From: Neokomagataea tanensis
GTDB lineage: Bacteria > Pseudomonadota > Alphaproteobacteria > Acetobacterales > Acetobacteraceae
DNA length: 64,000 nt
Assembly (NCBI RefSeq): GCF_006542335.1
Contig: NZ_CP032485.1
Coordinates: 1,622,501 to 1,686,500 of the forward strand
Reading direction: 5' to 3'
The position numbers and the translations under genes are program-made. Every line of letters begins with the position of its first letter. Within the stretch, counting starts at the first letter, position 1. Under the pieces are notes generated by a model, which worked only from the letters and a program-made list of their open reading frames with translations, searched no databases and was not told the origin of the DNA. Shown here piece by piece: positions 62,858 to 64,000 of the stretch.

Positions 62858-63811
62858 TCACTTATGCGACTGGGGCGAGGTGGCTTCGTTCGGTACGACG
62901 AGGCCTTGAATCGGGGAGTCAGTGCCGGGCAGCATGGTGGCGATGCCGGTTTTCATGTTCACGATAGCCTGTGAGCCATTATTTTGGTTTTGGCCCTGCG
63001 TAACATGTACATGGCCTATGAGGCGTGCAATTTGGCTGGCCGCTACATAAACGCCCCGATCGCCGGTGGCGGTTTGGTTTTGCGTCCGGATAATGACATG
63101 CCCCCAACCATAGGCTCTGTCCAGCTTGGAGCTTCCCGCGCCGAGAGGGCTACTGGGTGCATTCGCAGCTGCGGCGGGCTGGGGTGTCGTATCCTGCGCT
63201 GCGCTGTAAGCGGCCAGTACGTCTGCTTGAACCTGCTTGCCGTCATTCGTTGTAACGGTTGCATTGCCGCGCCCAACCGAGAGGTGGTCTTTCGCGTGGT
63301 ATTCCATAACGTCCCGCGCCGTAAGAATATCTTGCGGAGTTGTGAGGCGCAGGTTTTGTCCGGTGAGCAACATCACGGACTGGTCCATGTCGTACAGGCC
63401 GCGGTCTCCCCAAGCTTGGTCTGCTTGATTATAGATGTGCACGTGGCCCCGAGCTTCTAGCCGGTATAATTCGAGGGAGCCGCCCATTGGGTCAGATCCA
63501 TCATTTTGCGCGGGCTGTGTATCTGGCTGCTGCCCCGCCTGGTTTTTTTTGCGCAGATAGCCAATCAAGGTATCCGCGTCTACGGTCACGTCTCCCCGTA
63601 CTGCGCGCGCCCCACCGCTTAAAGTGACGGTTTGGGTGTTACGGTCGTAGACTTCCTCGCCTTTCCAAAAAAGCTGTACGGTCTGACCGTGCGACAGGTC
63701 CTGTTCACCGGGAGCAGCATGTGCTGGCGTTAAGTGGGCCGAGCACAGGACAGCGCATAATGATGCGGTGCTGGCGCTAAGCCGGTGGCGGATCGAAAAG
63801 GGACGCTTCAT
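62858..63811 (-). CDS. lptA: LPS transport periplasmic protein LptA
   Basis: LptA bridges the periplasm, handing LPS from LptC to LptD. The 317-residue precursor has a signal peptide (ASTASLCAVLCSAHLTPAHAAP). OstA-fold repeats follow: VQLFWKGEEVYDRNTQTVTLSGGARAVRGDVTVDADTLIGYL and RLEARGHVHIYNQADQAWGDRGLYDMDQSVMLLTGQNLRL. It has long Gln/Asn/Pro-rich insertions (QNDGSDPMGG and TPQPAAAANAPSS), so it is longer than the E. coli protein. It overlaps the lptC stop by 4 bases. Confidence 0.88.
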   Translation of the reverse strand: MKRPFSIRHRLSASTASLCAVLCSAHLTPAHAAPGEQDLSHGQTVQLFWKGEEVYDRNTQTVTLSGGARAVRGDVTVDADTLIGYLRKKNQAGQQPDTQPAQNDGSDPMGGSLELYRLEARGHVHIYNQADQAWGDRGLYDMDQSVMLLTGQNLRLTTPQDILTARDVMEYHAKDHLSVGRGNATVTTNDGKQVQADVLAAYSAAQDTTPQPAAAANAPSSPLGAGSSKLDRAYGWGHVIIRTQNQTATGDRGVYVAASQIARLIGHVHVTQGQNQNNGSQAIVNMKTGIATMLPGTDSPIQGLVVPNEATSPQSHK

Positions 63812-64000
63812 GGTGCCGTAGGTGCTCCTTGGGACGGGGAGTTCTGCTTGGGCTGTGCCCCTGTATTTGTATCGTCAAAGCGGACGGTGCGCCCTGAACC
63901 AGTAAACTGCATAATGCCCTCGTGCTGATCGAGGAAATACCCTTGTGCGTCTTCGGTGCCAAAGGGGCCTTCTGCGTGGACACCGTCACGGGATGCAACG
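63808..64000 (-). CDS. lptC: LPS export protein LptC, C-terminal end (5' truncated)
   Basis: On the minus strand a frame enters from the window edge and ends with TGA at 63808-63810, overlapping the lptA start. It encodes VASRDGVHAEGPFGTEDAQG, then YFLDQHEGIMQFTGSGRTVRF, the closing beta strands of an LptC-type jelly roll, and a Gln/Pro-rich tail. Order before lptA-lptB matches the standard lptC-lptA-lptB operon. LptC is an inner-membrane-anchored protein that passes LPS to LptA; the membrane anchor lies outside the window. Confidence 0.85.
   Translation of the reverse strand, partial: VASRDGVHAEGPFGTEDAQGYFLDQHEGIMQFTGSGRTVRFDDTNTGAQPKQNSPSQGAPTAP

Overview
The window is a chromosomal segment of an alphaproteobacterium, most likely of the acetic acid bacteria (Acetobacteraceae). 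Four things point there: a GTTC-N7-GTTC alphaproteobacterial LexA box in front of recA, a DUF1489 protein, the rph-rdgB/hrcA grouping, and the fused FolB-FolK and YlxR-YlxQ proteins. By eye the base composition is balanced to slightly GC-rich. The genus cannot be fixed from the sequence. Gene density is high, with many 4-base ATGA stop/start overlaps.

Layout: (1) 1-4.3 kb: tail of an ABC-F ATPase, rdgB and rph, the heat-shock repressor gene hrcA, and recA with its SOS box. (2) 4.4-8.9 kb: a flagellar export and basal-body block, flgB-flgC-fliE-fliQ-fliR-flhB, divergent from fliO-fliP. (3) 8.9-13.8 kb: a lipoprotein resembling gamma-glutamyltransferase, a DsbA-like periplasmic protein, and a membrane EAL phosphodiesterase with a degenerate GGDEF domain. 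(4) 13.8-18.1 kb: folate genes (folP, folB-folK fusion, folE) converging on queuosine genes (queD, queC, queE); GTP cyclohydrolase I feeds both pathways. (5) 18.2-20.1 kb: a two-gene polysaccharide ABC exporter and two identical tRNA-Asp genes. (6) 20.3-23.8 kb: an AT-rich chemotaxis cassette (STAS protein, CheY, CheA with a Pro-Thr hexamer-repeat linker, CheW, second CheY). (7) 23.8-29.1 kb: an operon for a TPR protein, ispE, hldE and an AGE-family isomerase. (8) 29.2-37.3 kb: a UDG-like protein, a lytic transglycosylase, a YqaA protein, cytochrome b561, ccmAB behind a Fur-box-like site, and an amino-acid ABC importer whose binding protein and permease are fused. (9) 37.3-40.2 kb: an unexplained three-gene operon built around a membrane-anchored Clp-type AAA+ protein. 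(10) 40.3-50.2 kb: the classic rimP-nusA-ylxR-infB-rbfA-truB-rpsO-pnp operon, led by a possible attenuator. (11) 50.2-60.6 kb: a flavin oxidoreductase, a FUSC protein, DUF1489, a nucleoside hydrolase, hemW, kup, a YggS protein and rsmB. (12) 60.6-64 kb: a small lipoprotein, a MITE-like inverted-repeat element, an unrecognised AT-richer gene, then lptB, lptA and the end of lptC.

Most of the window is core metabolism and cell biology. The accessory or puzzling parts are the chemotaxis cassette, the AAA+ operon with its apparent frameshift, the rimP leader, and the short island at 60.7-61.9 kb. No phage, complete insertion sequence, or CRISPR array was seen.
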